Program-made: the position numbers and the translations under genes | Part shown: one piece after another, positions 47,601 to 56,095 of the stretch | Numbering within the stretch: the first letter of the stretch is position 1 | How the letters are laid out: every line of letters begins with the position of its first letter | The notes under the pieces: generated by a model | Seen by the model: the letters and a program-made list of their open reading frames with translations, nothing else | Databases searched by the model: none | Told to the model about the DNA's origin: nothing | Origin: Siphonodentalium dalli | Taxonomy: Eukaryota; Mollusca; Scaphopoda; Gadilida; Siphonodentaliidae | Direction of reading: 5' to 3' | NCBI GenBank assembly: GCA_032622095.1 | Contig: CP136063.1 | Span: 142,327,450-142,391,449, forward strand | DNA length: 64,000 nucleotides

Positions 47601-47816
47601 ATAGAAGCTGGGAAGCGCTCACTTCTAAAAAAGAAAGAGAACAGGCTCTCCAAAAAAATGAAAGACACAGAGATGTATTTGGGTAAATTTGCTGGAGGAG
47701 ATGAAGAAGACATTGAAGATATTGAGGAGATTCAGCAATGTTTTCATCAATGGCAGTTGGAAGATGATGAAAATGAAGATTTTGAAGAGTCTGATGATAA
47801 CTCTGAAGTGATGTGA
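23023..47816 (+). CDS. KDZ-family transposase-like protein, 16 exons, intact
   Basis: Joining 16 exons (listed separately) gives an uninterrupted frame of 905 residues. All 15 introns are GT-AG and all phases agree. The N terminus has a Cys/His cluster (C147-C150, C162-C165, C172-C175, H180, H188). Next come RHGLWP-SSPKKPQTA, a CPVC pair, LDGNFG (D351), FKAGN with CKHE and MNLHHGER, YDVGC (D466), VPIFHGYGH, and EGLGLCDGE (E520) with RLW and TKEMTPSHR. These are the conserved blocks, in order, of Kyakuja-Dileera-Zisupton transposases, a DDE/RNase H-fold family. The C-terminal 340 residues are charged and helical with an acidic tail. The protein should be nuclear and DNA-binding. Catalytic acids are present, so activity cannot be excluded. 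The 25-kb span loaded with other insertions argues for a resident host gene. A longer start at 22936 (934 residues) is less likely. Confidence 0.88.
24036..24507. mobile_element. TTAAAGGTACTC-family element, copy in intron 1
   Basis: It begins TTAAAGGTATACTCAATCCG and ends CGGATTGAGTACCTTTAA. This copy has a long central palindrome, ACTCTAAAATCAAGTGGTTA and its mirror around 24271, making it almost a full foldback. Confidence 0.75.
24592..24809. mobile_element. Foldback element in intron 1
   Basis: Left arm ACCTTACTCGTATTAAAATT and its reverse complement ending at 24809 pair over about 39 bp (TTCGCGCAGTACTATTTTTCG less one base continues the arm). The spacer of about 140 bp carries a partial third copy, GTATTATTTTTCGCTCAG. 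Confidence 0.75.
24829..25650. repeat. CCGAGATATTGTTGCA repeat, about 4 copies, interrupted
   Basis: Units of about 130 bp with AAAAATAGACAAACTAAGG, then AACCTGGTTTTCGAAC, then TTGAATCAGTTAATATTTAA occur at about 24829, 24980, 25407 and 25518. Between the second and third lies the unrelated segment 25113-25406. Confidence 0.7.
25113..25406. repeat. AC-rich, G-poor segment
   Basis: About 290 bp is dominated by A and C with little G on the plus strand (ACACA-, AACACA- and CACAC-like words). It sits exactly between two copies of a tandem repeat. It has no frame on either strand that looks like protein, and no terminal repeats are visible. Confidence 0.6.
25660..27770. other. Intronic sequence, no gene recognised
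   Basis: Contains repeated GATGGCAGC...GGCAGCCATGTTTT phrases (about 25803-25885) and AT-rich unique sequence. Nothing looks coding. Confidence 0.45.
28389..28919. mobile_element. hAT-like element with perfect 8-bp TSD, in intron 1
   Basis: It starts CAGGGATGGATCCAGGGATT and ends GCCCTGGATCCTTCCCTG. It is flanked by a perfect direct duplication CACTGAAC at 28381-28388 and 28920-28927. It carries the AGAGAATGCA hairpin repeat at 28570-28690 inside. No transposase is encoded. Confidence 0.85.
28570..28690. repeat. AGAGAATGCA hairpin family, copy 2
   Basis: TGCGAGGCTCC, then TATATAAGAGAATGCATTGG, then CATGAAAGGGTTAA match the copies near 13390 and 58200. It is nested inside the hAT-like element. 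Confidence 0.6.
29287..29389 (+). CDS. KDZ-like gene exon 2 (residues 195-228)
   Basis: It begins EDHYVEMERQLLLRR directly after TTAAAG and ends ...LDIIDSK with one extra base (G) at donor AAAG|GTATAT, phase 1. Helical and charged. The open frame past the donor to 29709 is intron read-through. Confidence 0.85.
30075..30295 (+). CDS. KDZ-like gene exon 3 (residues 229-302)
   Basis: It encodes GRLHYKTVVLFCACEAEG, then TLMRHGLWPSSPKKPQTAYS, then LQLEACVSSQAF. The GLWP-x-SP-x-x-P block is among the most recognisable KDZ signatures. Acceptor TTACAG, donor GTT|GTGAGT, ends in phase 0. Confidence 0.92.
30938..31054 (+). CDS. KDZ-like gene exon 4 (residues 303-341)
   Basis: It encodes MKRLIKLIKGETVEEFRDFH and ends LGTDCPVCPR. 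The CPxCP pair before the catalytic core is typical of the family and probably part of a zinc site. Acceptor TTTGCAG, donor CGA|GTAAGC, phase 0. Confidence 0.9.
32295..32456 (+). CDS. KDZ-like gene exon 5 (residues 342-395), first catalytic Asp
   Basis: It starts ANGKLTIALDGNFGLVRKRK, which contains the first strand of the RNase H fold with D351. It continues RSAFMDDQDVQ, the usual F-x-x-D-Q-D/E block. Acceptor ATTTCAG, donor AAA|GTAAGT, phase 0. Confidence 0.92.
33010..33247 (+). mobile_element. Helitron-like 3' end in intron 5
   Basis: Two copies of a 121-bp unit (AGCCCGTGCGACGCCAGCTT, at 33012 and 33133) are followed by hairpin AGCCCGGACAACGTCGGGCT (33218-33237), CATCGG and CTAG at 33244-33247 before T. 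This is the best Helitron-type terminus in the window. The same internal unit occurs once in intron 3 at about 30590-30690. New sequence of the same family type (TATATTTTGGGACTTCTG) starts right after it. Confidence 0.65.
33575..33711 (+). CDS. KDZ-like gene exon 6 (residues 396-440 plus split 441)
   Basis: It encodes DCNDFKAGN, then GIFGAGCKHEVPLKFMNLHH. The C-x-H-E-x-P and MNLxHGER blocks are family hallmarks. Acceptor TTTTAATAG, donor ACG|GTTTGT, ends in phase 2. Confidence 0.9.
33918..34506. mobile_element. TTAAAGGGGTACTG inverted-repeat element in intron 6
   Basis: The ends TTAAAGGGGTACTGTAC and GTACAGTACCCCTTTAA are perfect inverted repeats, with TTAA edges like the other TTAAAGG families. 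589 bp, no transposase. Confidence 0.75.
35110..35740. repeat. Tandem repeat with terminal palindrome in intron 6
   Basis: Diverged units of about 140-180 bp share CTCATTTCCACAAAT, then GAGTTATTGGRCTTTGTTTAT, less exact in places. The array ends in a palindrome at about 35614-35690 (GTCACATGACTAATTTCCAC and its mirror around GTACGGTAG). Confidence 0.65.
35935..36040 (+). CDS. KDZ-like gene exon 7 (residues 441-476), second catalytic Asp
   Basis: It encodes RFGYPVILLTQLLEEHPDI, then FNVFYDVGCKFKTYLE. D466 of YDVGC corresponds to the second catalytic acid (YDIAC in relatives). Acceptor ATTTCAG, donor GAG|GTAAGG, ends in phase 0. Confidence 0.93.
37301..37381 (+). CDS. KDZ-like gene exon 8 (residues 477-503)
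   Basis: It encodes KHYKELLSRLNFVVPIFHGY, then GHKTDCQ. The VPxFHxxxHxxxC block is a conserved metal-ligand-like motif of the family. Acceptor TTTTCCAG, donor CAG|GTGAGT, phase 0. Confidence 0.92.
38192..38372 (+). CDS. KDZ-like gene exon 9 (residues 504-563), catalytic Glu
   Basis: It encodes YSPRRMEGLGLCDGELMERL, then WAYLRPFSSITKEMTPSHRE. E520 of DGE is the third acid. The TKEM-x-PSHR block follows as in relatives. Acceptor TTTTTAG, donor TGG|GTAAAC, ends in phase 1. Confidence 0.94.
40012..40300. mobile_element. Foldback-bearing dispersed element in intron 9
   Basis: The segment contains a foldback (40131-40273, arms with CGTCCACAATTTATAGCGGA). It is preceded by about 110 bp (CCTATTTGTTGATTTAGGTA) that recurs in reverse orientation at about 59968-60080 next to a second copy of the same foldback. 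Confidence 0.65.
40333..40425 (+). CDS. KDZ-like gene exon 10 (residues 564-594)
   Basis: It encodes DITLIQRLAKAKKVLETAEE, then ERKKEIDKCLP, a strongly helical segment. Acceptor TTCTCCAG, donor CCAG|GTAAGC, phase 1 in and out. Confidence 0.85.
41043..41114 (+). CDS. KDZ-like gene exon 11 (residues 595-618)
   Basis: It encodes ALVTDDMVRNMIEEEGASF, then INKQI. Acceptor ATCACAG, donor ATTG|GTAAGA, phase 1 in and out. The exon is supported by phase and splice signals rather than by a motif. Confidence 0.78.
41650..42367 (+). mobile_element. Helitron-like element in intron 11
   Basis: It starts TATATATTTTGAGACATCCG and contains CTAAAACGGCCCGACCGA and CCTTGACCTTGAAATGGG. It ends CCAGTGGCGGGCTAACCTG followed by CTAG at 42364-42367 before T, the same terminus as at 650. 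Confidence 0.55.
42433..42490 (+). CDS. KDZ-like gene exon 12 (residues 619-637)
   Basis: It encodes DDLNWKEKYSKLLTDQSFI and ends in phase 2 (AA|GTGAGT). Acceptor TTTTTACAG. A short exon. The DLNWKEKY segment reads on naturally from exon 11. Confidence 0.8.
42824..42887 (+). CDS. KDZ-like gene exon 13 (residues 638-659)
   Basis: It encodes KKKMEIKPKLPEHKSLCKAY, then RK. It completes the split Lys codon and ends in phase 0 at AAA|GTTAGT. Acceptor TTTAACAG. Confidence 0.8.
42890..45061. other. KDZ-like gene intron 13, repeat-rich
   Basis: Contains a perfect short hairpin, GGAAACGGATATAT with its mirror (about 43619-43650), and several copies of the ATACACATACCAA...TCATATCAAAT phrase (43845, 44025, 44785) typical of a dispersed molluscan repeat. 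No exon is seen before 45062. Confidence 0.6.
45062..45248 (+). CDS. KDZ-like gene exon 14 (residues 660-721)
   Basis: It encodes VEADLKKIEASNNILERWTQ, then SEMLKENFSSFQRKKKLESL and ends LLSLKQKYT. Charged and helical, probably a coiled coil. Acceptor CCTTCAG, donor ACAG|GTAAGA, ends in phase 1. Confidence 0.88.
45630..46055. mobile_element. TTAAAGGTACTC-family element in intron 14
   Basis: It begins TTAAAGGTACCCAATCTGAT and ends GAATTGAGTACCTTTAA. Internal phrases ACTCTAAAATCAAGTG and CGACTCGAATCAA are shared with 10115 and 24036. More diverged than the 10115/16794 pair. Confidence 0.7.
46716..46873 (+). CDS. KDZ-like gene exon 15 (residues 722-774)
   Basis: It encodes GGQTVTKRISGQINKLCRTI, then EKIEGSNSNWEYSELLD and ends QNEVAQ. 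Acceptor AATTTTAG, donor CAG|GTTAGT, phase 0 at the end. The open frame upstream of the acceptor (from 46637) is intron. Confidence 0.88.
46880..46950. repeat. AGAGAATGCA hairpin family, truncated copy
   Basis: ATTTATATAAGAGAATACAT, then GGAAGCTCCAGTCAAGGAAG, then GGTTAA. The left half of the hairpin is missing. Intron 15. Confidence 0.5.
47126..47390 (-). mobile_element. Helitron-like 3' part on the minus strand, intron 15
   Basis: It is the reverse complement of the segment near 63060-63283: GTCCATTGGGAC hairpin, GTCACGCCTCTA-type end, poly-G tract, and GTACACCTGC-like phrases. The terminal CTAG is mutated to CTAT here. Confidence 0.5.
47421..47816 (+). CDS. KDZ-like gene exon 16 (residues 775-905 and stop)
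   Basis: The terminal exon starts NQNVCQASRRIFIDSTLLAT after acceptor TTTCAG and ends at TGA 47814-47816. The last about 40 residues are strongly acidic (GGDEEDIEDIEEI, EDDENEDFEESDD). An AATAAA lies 96 bp beyond the stop. Minus-strand open frames over this exon are shadows. Confidence 0.92.
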   Translation, partial: NQNVCQASRRIFIDSTLLATRAREEIHMAENDIGAFLQNLGREITRNREALDMMMEPETRIEAGKRSLLKKKENRLSKKMKDTEMYLGKFAGGDEEDIEDIEEIQQCFHQWQLEDDENEDFEESDDNSEVM

Positions 47817-47911
47817 ACATTTTATCTCATTGCCATCTCATGCACAAAATTTACCAGTCCCACTAAACTACAAACACGTATGAACATAAACAGATCAAAA
47901 AAGTGGAACAC

Positions 47912-47917
47912 AATAAA
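47912..47917 (+). terminator. Candidate polyadenylation signal of the KDZ-like gene
   Basis: A canonical AATAAA 96 bp after the stop codon, followed by a G/T-rich stretch at 47919-47940. Confidence 0.6.
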
Positions 47918-48476
47918 GGGGGGATTTGGGTTTGAGGGGGCGTAGAGGTCCATTCTATGTAATTATGTATTTTTATTTCATTGCACTCCTCGCATTTCAT
48001 TTCGATATATCAAAATGTTGGACGTTTCCGGTTGGTCACATGGACACTAATTTTGAGTCTCAATGTATAATTTTTCTCCTTTTGCCATATAATATAGGAC
48101 TGTGGCTGTATTTTTGCATTGTTGGTATCTGCTTGACATAGATTAAGCAGGGAATGGGTATGATAAATCAAGAATTGGTGGGATATCCCATTCTATTTTC
48201 ACATATTCAGGAACCTTTGGAAACTTGACCCAAAATTTTCATGACAATTCAAACTTGTTTGGCCCTTCAAATCATTATCATCATAGTTTAACAAATTTGC
48301 TTTGATCAAAACTATTATAGTTTTAAAAACTTCCCATGCTGTCTACCGATACAACAATGCAAAACAAGAACAATTTTGGAGTAACCCATACCGCAAAATT
48401 TTAGATAGATCTAGAGTGATCGGTTCATGACCCCTTGTGTTACATGAACATCCATGAACCGGGGATCACAAAATAG

Positions 48477-51160
48477 AGAAGTTGGATGTTTATGCTAGAA
48501 TATTCATGAACAATCTTGCACTATTTACGAATTCCATGAACTATTCATGAAGAATTCATTAATGATAATTAACATAATTTCATAATTTTGAATCTTATTC
48601 AAGAGAGAAATTTCTAAATAATATACAGTAATGCCCTAAGTAATAGACCTCTTAACCAGAGCCGAGAGCTTTCAGATGAATGGCAACAAACCAATTTTTC
48701 GACTAAATCCTGAAAAGTTGCCCATAATTTTGCTTTGGTTAAGAGGTAGATTACTTAGGGCATTACTGCATCTTATATTCACCATAAATTGCTAAAAAAG
48801 TATGATAGAAATTATCAATCTTGGATGTTTATGCTAGAATATTCATGAACAATCTTGCACTATTTACGAATACCATGAATATTCATGAATTTTTTGTCAT
48901 TTTTTGTCATTTTGAAATAATGAATAGTTATGACCATTTATGAAGAATTCATTAATGATAATTAACATAATTTCATAATTTTGAATCTTATTCAAGAGAG
49001 AAATTTCTAAATAATATACAGTAATGCCCTAAGTAATAGACCTCTTAACCAGAGCCGAGAGCTTTCAGATGAATGGCAACAAGCCAATTTTTCGACTAAA
49101 TCCTGAAAAGTTGCCCATAATTTTGCTTTGGTTAAGAGGTAGATTACTTAGGGCATTACTGCATCTTATATTCACCATAAATTGCTAAAAAAGTATGATA
49201 GAAATTATCAATCTTGGATGTTTATGCTAGAATATTCATGAACAATCTTGCACTATTTACGAATCCCATGAATATTCATGAATTTTTTGTCATTTTGAAA
49301 TAATGAATAGTTATGACCATTTATGAAGAATTCATTAATGATAATTAACATAATTTCATAATTTTGAATCTTATTCAAGAGAGAAATTTCTAAATAATAT
49401 ACAGTAATGCCCCAAGTAATAGACCTCTTAACCAGAGCCGAGAGCTTTCAGATGAATGGCAACAAGCCAATTTTTCGACTAAATCCTGAAAAGTTGCCCA
49501 TAATTTTGCTTTGGTTAAGAGGTAGATTACTTAGGGCATTACTGCATCTTATATTCACCATAAATTGCTAAAAAAGTATGATAGAAATTATCAATCTTGG
49601 ATGTTTATGCTAGAATATTCATGAACAATCTTGCACTATTTACGAATCCCATGAATATTCATGAATTTTTTGTCATTTTTTGTCATTTTGAAATAATGAA
49701 TAGTTATGACCATTTATGAAGAATTCATTAATGATAATTAACATAATTTCATAATTTTGAATCTTATTCAAGAGAGAAATTTCTAAATAATATACAGTAA
49801 TGCCCTAAGTAATAGACCTCTTAACCAGAGCCGAGAGCTTTCAGATGAATGGCAACAAACCAATTTTTCGACTAAATCCTGAAAAGTTGCCCATAATTTT
49901 GCTTTGGTTAAGAGGTAGATTACTTAGGGCATTACTGCATCTTATATTCACCATAAATTGCTAAAAAAGTATGATAGAAATTATCAATCTTGGATGTTTA
50001 TGCTAGAATATTCATGAACAATCTTGCACTATTTACGAATACCATGAATATTCATGAATTTTTTGTCATTTTTTGTCATTTTGAAATAATGAATAGTTAT
50101 GACCATTTATGAAGAATTCATTAATGATAATTAACATAATTTCATAATTTTGAATCTTATTCAAGAGAGAAATTTCTAAATAATATACAGTAATGCCCTA
50201 AGTAATAGACCTCTTAACCAGAGCCGAGAGCTTTCAGATGAATGGCAACAAGCCAATTTTTCGACTAAATCCTGAAAAGTTGCCCATAATTTTGCTTTGG
50301 TTAAGAGGTAGATTACTTAGGGCATTACTGCATCTTATATTCACCATAAATTGCTAAAAAAGTATGATAGAAATTATCAATCTTGGATGTTTATGCTAGA
50401 ATATTCATGAACAATCTTGCACTATTTACGAATCCCATGAATATTCATGAATTTTTTGTCATTTTGAAATAATGAATAGTTATGACCATTTATGAAGAAT
50501 TCATTAATGATAATTAACATAATTTCATAATTTTGAATCTTATTCAAGAGAGAAATTTCTAAATAATATACAGTAATGCCCCAAGTAATAGACCTCTTAA
50601 CCAGAGCCGAGAGCTTTCAGATGAATGGCAACAAGCCAATTTTTCGACTAAATCCTGAAAAGTTGCCCATAATTTTGCTTTGGTTAAGAGGTAGATTACT
50701 TAGGGCATTACTGCATCTTATATTCACCATAAATTGCTAAAAAAGTATGATAGAAATTATCAATCTTGGATGTTTATGCTAGAATATTCATGAACAATCT
50801 TGCACTATTTACGAATCCCATGAATATTCATGAATTTTTTGTCATTTTTTGTCATTTTGAAATAATGAATAGTTATGACCATTTATGAAGAATTCATTAA
50901 TGATAATTAACATAATTTCATAATTTTGAATCTTATTCAAGAGAGAAATTTCTAAATAATATACAGTAATGCCCTAAGTAATAGACCTCTTAACCAGAGC
51001 CGAGAGCTTTCAGATGAATGGCAACAAGCCAATTTTTCGACTAAATCCTGAAAAGTTGCCCATAATTTTGCTTTGGTTAAGAGGTAGATTACTTAGGGCA
51101 TTACTGCATCTTATATTCACCATAAATTTCTAAAAAAGTATGATAGAAATTATCAATCTT
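48477..51160. repeat. Satellite of about 383-394 bp units with three-unit higher-order period
   Basis: A short first unit starts at 48479. Six nearly identical units start TTGGATGTTTATGCTAGAAT at about 48821, 49214, 49597, 49989, 50383 and 50766. Units differ in a 10-bp TGTCATTTTT duplication, TACC versus TCCC, and GCCCTAAG versus GCCCCAAG. These marks repeat in the order A-B-C-A-B-C, giving a 1168-1170 bp higher-order unit. Each unit contains a foldback of about 150 bp. Confidence 0.92.
48628..48775. mobile_element. Foldback (MITE-like) embedded in each satellite unit
   Basis: CAGTAATGCCCTAAGTAATA starts the left arm. The right arm ends TATTACTTAGGGCATTACTG with two mismatched bases (AGATTACTTAGG in this copy). 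Arms are about 33 bp and the loop about 80 bp. Preceding TA and CAG ends would fit a pogo/Tc1-like MITE, but the right flank is CA, so this is inference. Copies recur in all later units. Confidence 0.7.
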
Positions 51161-51631
51161 CCAGTAAACTTGCATATTCATCATGCAGATGGCTTCATTG
51201 AAAGGTGGAATTCACATAACTATATAAATGAAATATTATTTTATTTATCAAAACATCTTTTGTAAGTGGAATCTGGCATACTTGATTATTTGGACTATGT
51301 TTATAAAACTATTTCCTTAATTATAAAAACTACTTAATGTTTTCCATATCAAAATGTACTCGTTATTCTAACATATTGATATTATTTATCCCTTTGTATA
51401 CTTACTTTAATTTGCAATAAATTGTTTAATAGTATGAAGAGCACATTTTCTCCCAGTAAATGCAGATTCATTCCTAGGTTGATATTTATGAACCGTTAAT
51501 GATTGATCGGATAGCAGTCTTGGGAAGGGAAGAATCTTAGGTAAAATAAGACACCTTGATAGATAGATCAAGATGATATATGCTTCATTGACTGGAGACT
51601 TGTTTGAAACAAACAGTCAAATTGATTATTG

Positions 51632-52003
51632 TTAAAGGTACTCAATCCGATCAGACTGTCCCCATACGGCGAAGACACAACAACATTTCTTCAAAATATG
51701 CTTTAGTTATCGTAATCTATTTATTGCAAAAAAATAATGCTAACCACTGTCAACCATGGTATCAAATTTCCCAAAACTTGTTATTTATGAAGATTTTGTT
51801 TAACAAAATAAGGCCGTATTATCACTATAGTATCATGAAATGTGACCGTATTACCACTTGATTTTAGAGTTGTCAATCTTCATCCGCAGTTTTGTCCGAA
51901 ACCCTCCGTTTGACCACGCGTTTCTGCGCCACATATTATTACACATCGAGAAATAACAAACTTAAAAAATTTATGAGCATCTGACTGGATTGAGTACCTT
52001 TAA
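51632..52003. mobile_element. TTAAAGGTACTC-family element, subfamily of 18142
   Basis: It begins TTAAAGGTACTCAATCCGAT and ends TGGATTGAGTACCTTTAA. It shares ACATTTCTTCAAAATATGCT with 18142-18330. Confidence 0.7.
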
Positions 52004-52339
52004 ATGTTTATAGTTTGGAAATTTTAAGTTCTCCCTCTTAACAGGATATAACACTAGTGCATCACCATCCAATACATGAACATCATTGTCTATGCTATGC
52101 ATCAAAACTGTGGAATTATTTTATCACCTTATGTGGCCGGCAACATCAAAATAGGCCTGCTGGAGCAAATGGATGCAACAGGAGATTTGAAACCCAGAGA
52201 TGATGCGCTTATGATTAGAAAAAGAAATTAGGAAAGAGAATATGTCAAACAAATTCTACATTTCCAAACTACTTCAATACATATTGTAAAATGAAATGTT
52301 TTCACTTAACTCCAATAAAATAAGGTTTCCAATAATATT

Positions 52340-53860
52340 CTATATAGCTGTCTCTAGGAATAAAATGTCGAACAAAATTATGCATGTTGCAGCATGTTGT
52401 GAAAAAAAAATTTAAGTAGAAAAAGAGGGATAACTCCATGACCATCCAAAAATGTCAGACAGACATCATAATCGCAGGTGCAGAGGTTCCCATGGTACTA
52501 AATATCTGCCAAGTTAAAAAAAAATATTGACCTAAAAATGTAGGAATAAAAGCTCAGACATGTTGTGAAATTTTCTAAGTTGAACAAGAGCTTAATTGAT
52601 CTGTATTTTCGACTGGTAAACTAATATACCAAATTTGATTCAGTTCACATGATTCAAACCAAAGTTGTCATCTGGAAACCCAAAAATCAGGTAAAATCTA
52701 AGTCGAATAAAAGGTCGGCCGACCACAGTGTCCCCCAACAACGTGGCAAGTCGATGGCCGCTTTGTTAAAGAAATTTTTTTAAATGTCGATGGCCGCTTT
52801 GTTAAAGAAATTAAACCAGAGTTTCAAATCTCTACATTTAAAACTGTAGGAGGAGTTGATTACACCATGAAGGTACCCAATCTCATCCAAAAGGCAAAAA
52901 TGTTCCAAATTTTCTAAGTCGAAAACCCCCCAAAAATATGGAAAAAATGATATTTTTTAGCTATATAGATGTTGCAAATCATCAACATGTTAGGAACAAT
53001 ATTCCAGAGTTTCAAATCTCTACATTTAAAACTGTAGGAGGAGTTGATTACACATTGAAGGTACCCAATCTCATCCAAAAGGCAAAAATGTTCCAAATTT
53101 CTAAGTCAAAAACCCCCCGAAAATATGGAAAAAATGATATTTTCTAAGTTGAAAAGGGTTAATAACTTTGTCCAAAAAAAAATTCCCGTCATCTATATAC
53201 AAGTTGCACATCTTCAATATAGCGGCAACAATATTCTAAAGTTTCAAATCTCTTCTAGGATGAAAACTGTAGGAGTTGATTACACCATGAAGGTACCCTC
53301 ATACTGAAAATTATAAAAAATGTTGAAATTTTTCAAGTCGAAAAGGGTTGATAACTCCGTCAAAAAATAATTTTTCCGTCATCTATATACACGTTGCACA
53401 TCTTCAATATATGGGCAACAATATTCTGAAGTTTAAAATCTCTGGGATGAAATCTGTAGGAGGAGATTACACCATGAAGGTACTCAAAAATGTGACGGAC
53501 GAACGGACGGAGCCTGTTTCTATAGTCAGAAGGGGACATAACTCAGTCAAAATCATACGGGCGAAACCCATATTCGAACTTGATCGGTATTTTGTTGTGG
53601 TAAACTAACCTACCAAATTTGGTTCAGTTCACTCGATTCAATCTGAAGTTACCATCCGGAAACCAAAAGCGGACGGACGACGGACTAACACCGACTGACG
53701 GACGGACGGAAAGCCCGTTTACAAAATACGACTGTTTTTATTCAAACGGGATTATAAAAATGGGGCTACTCCGTCATAATCGCAGGGGCCCAGGTTCCTG
53801 TTGTGGTTAACTGATGTCTGTGCCAAGTTTCACGGAAAATGATAAAAAACGACTGAGAAA
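52340..53860. repeat. AAGTCGAAAA / GGTACC tandem repeats
   Basis: Several copies of a roughly 190-bp unit share TTTCAAATCTCT, then AAAACTGTAGGAGGAGTTGA, then TACACCATGAAGGTACCC, with a nested short duplication of GTCGATGGCCGCTTTGTTAA (52752, 52786). The end has GACGGACGGACGG runs. Similar units lie in intron 1 near 27770-28080. Open frames here are repeat translations. Confidence 0.75.
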
Positions 53861-53869
53861 TACTCCGGA

Positions 53870-56090
53870 CAAATTTGTGTCCACGGACAAGCGAATTCAA
53901 GTAGCCACTAATTACATTCATAATTGTATTTAGTCGGAGTGGCATCTAACCAAACGTGATAATAACCCTATAAGTATAACGCAAATACAGCCATACCGCA
54001 GACAACTCCGTCTTATCCAGTTGAAGTGTCCCGCGAAATCATACACACACGAGGCCAACAGTTGCAATGCACATATTCCATTGCATTTGTATTGCGCATA
54101 TTTTGTGTACATATCGAAATGCCATCGCAAGACATGAACTGTTCTTCCACTCGGATCATGCAAGTTTGATAATTGCTCCAGATTTCCGATCAGTTTCTGG
54201 TCCTTCCATTTTAACGACAGCGTATAGGCCTACTAATTAGAGAACGAGTTGCCCTGTCACCACCATCCATGCAATGACAATATATTCTTATAGCAAATAG
54301 GCCTAAACCCATGATATCGATTATAAAATGAAGCAGACTTATAGCGCTATCATTGAATTGCATGATGAAAACCGGAGTCACATCCTATTTCCGATTCGCG
54401 TACGAATTGTGCTGCTATGTAAGAGGCCAGGCCAAGGATACGGGGCATCTTTATAATTGGAAGCTCTGCGTGAATGTTAATCTCCTCAAATAGATCTGAT
54501 ATATTTATCCATCAGCGGACTTGAAACAATAGACTATGACTATTCTTCATAAAAAAAGGGCCTACCACTATTGTTTGACGATCTAATCCAAATCGTAGTT
54601 TGCCGATTAACTGTTTAATCTCACATGCGAAACGCCGGAGTAGGGGTGCCCACATTTGGCGATCCCATTTTTAAATGGTTTCAAACTTTATGGTGCTAAT
54701 TTTACACGCCATAGAAATAAATAACATGTCTCATTGGTCTGCCGCTATGACTTTAAATAACGATCATACATTCTTTCAATCCACAAAAGAAAATAAACGG
54801 CAGACCGTCTTGTATTTGTTAAATTCGGTATTTATGATCGATGTTGTAATGTCAAATTTATGTGTCTCATTGTACCCCGTCACGGGGCCCGTGTGTGGCC
54901 GGGCATAATGCGACGAATTGGGTAGGTCGATCGACGGGGAGTAATGGTGTTCAGAAATTGGTGCTTTCCAGGCAAGTGTGCGTAATATAATATGCATACT
55001 AGAAATATTTATCTATAACTTGTAGTTTAATAATTTGTGCCCTTCCGGTACGCGAAACGTTATATAGTAGCCTATCTACTATAATCTAGGCCTACATCGT
55101 CATGAGCATGGCGTACCCGGTACCGTACGCACACTTACCGGTACATCATCTAGCCCTATACATCACGAATAATTGGTCCATTTATGCTTGCTCCAATTTA
55201 AGTATGGGGCAATTCGTGTAGACTGTATACTGTTCACCCATCATGCATGAACGTTACACGTACGACACCGTACTTTGGAACTCCGAGTTAAGAGTAGACT
55301 TAAGTTTTAATTTCCGAGAACCAATTCTTATTTGCAAGTATTCTGAAGTTTAGGCCTACATTTACGCTACCCATGACTTGGCAACCGATTGACCACTTGG
55401 CAAACCGGAATGTTGTCGTCATTATATAGAAAAATACTAGTATAATATTTAAATAACAAATATGCATTCAATTATTTGCGAAATCGAGATCGCACAATTG
55501 TTACTTCCTGGTTGAAAATTTGTCTTCGGCGTCTCTTGTTGTCATGGCACTTAGACTTAGTGTCAAGGTCATTTAATAAAAGTTACTAAACAATTTGAAG
55601 ATCGATTTCACAAAATTGTTGAAATAGCTATTAGAATGAAAAGAAATTAATTATATGGAGTAATCACTTTATTTGATTGTTTAGATATGGTGTACCATAT
55701 CATAATGAGCCAATTTAATTATTTATTATTAAACAGCACATTTTATGAAATTATGATGACCTCAACTGTACCGGAACTACAACATCTAAGTTCTACGAAT
55801 ACAGATTTTGTCGGATCCACAAATTCGCCACGTTTTCTATTTAAAAAATATCACCTATACAATCGTTATTGATCTTGGAAATATTAACTGAAATAAGATC
55901 AGTGACTACCTGGGATATATTTACAGAATATCAAGAGTGAATATACACCAGATCTTAATAGTATACCATTTGTTTTATATAGGAAATTAGATATTTACTT
56001 TTGCCATTATAATTTATATAATGTTAAACGTTTGTTAAGTTACAGTTAACAATACTGAGTTTTAACCTACAATTCCAATTCATAAATGAT
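53870..56090. other. Apparently unique, CpG-richer stretch, no gene recognised
   Basis: It lacks the dispersed repeats seen on either side and has more CpG (for example 54840-55150). It could hold the promoter or a 5' untranslated exon of the gene starting at 57957, whose first visible exon has an acceptor site, but I cannot point to one. Confidence 0.35.
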
Positions 56091-56095
56091 AATGT

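Noticed and set aside
47455-47820. Minus-strand open frames over the last KDZ exon
   Set aside because: They are shadows of the acidic, purine-rich exon 16, with serine- and leucine-rich antisense translation.
52938-53608. Three similar small proteins in series
   Set aside because: The similarity comes from tandem DNA repeats (AAGTCGAAAA type), not a gene family.
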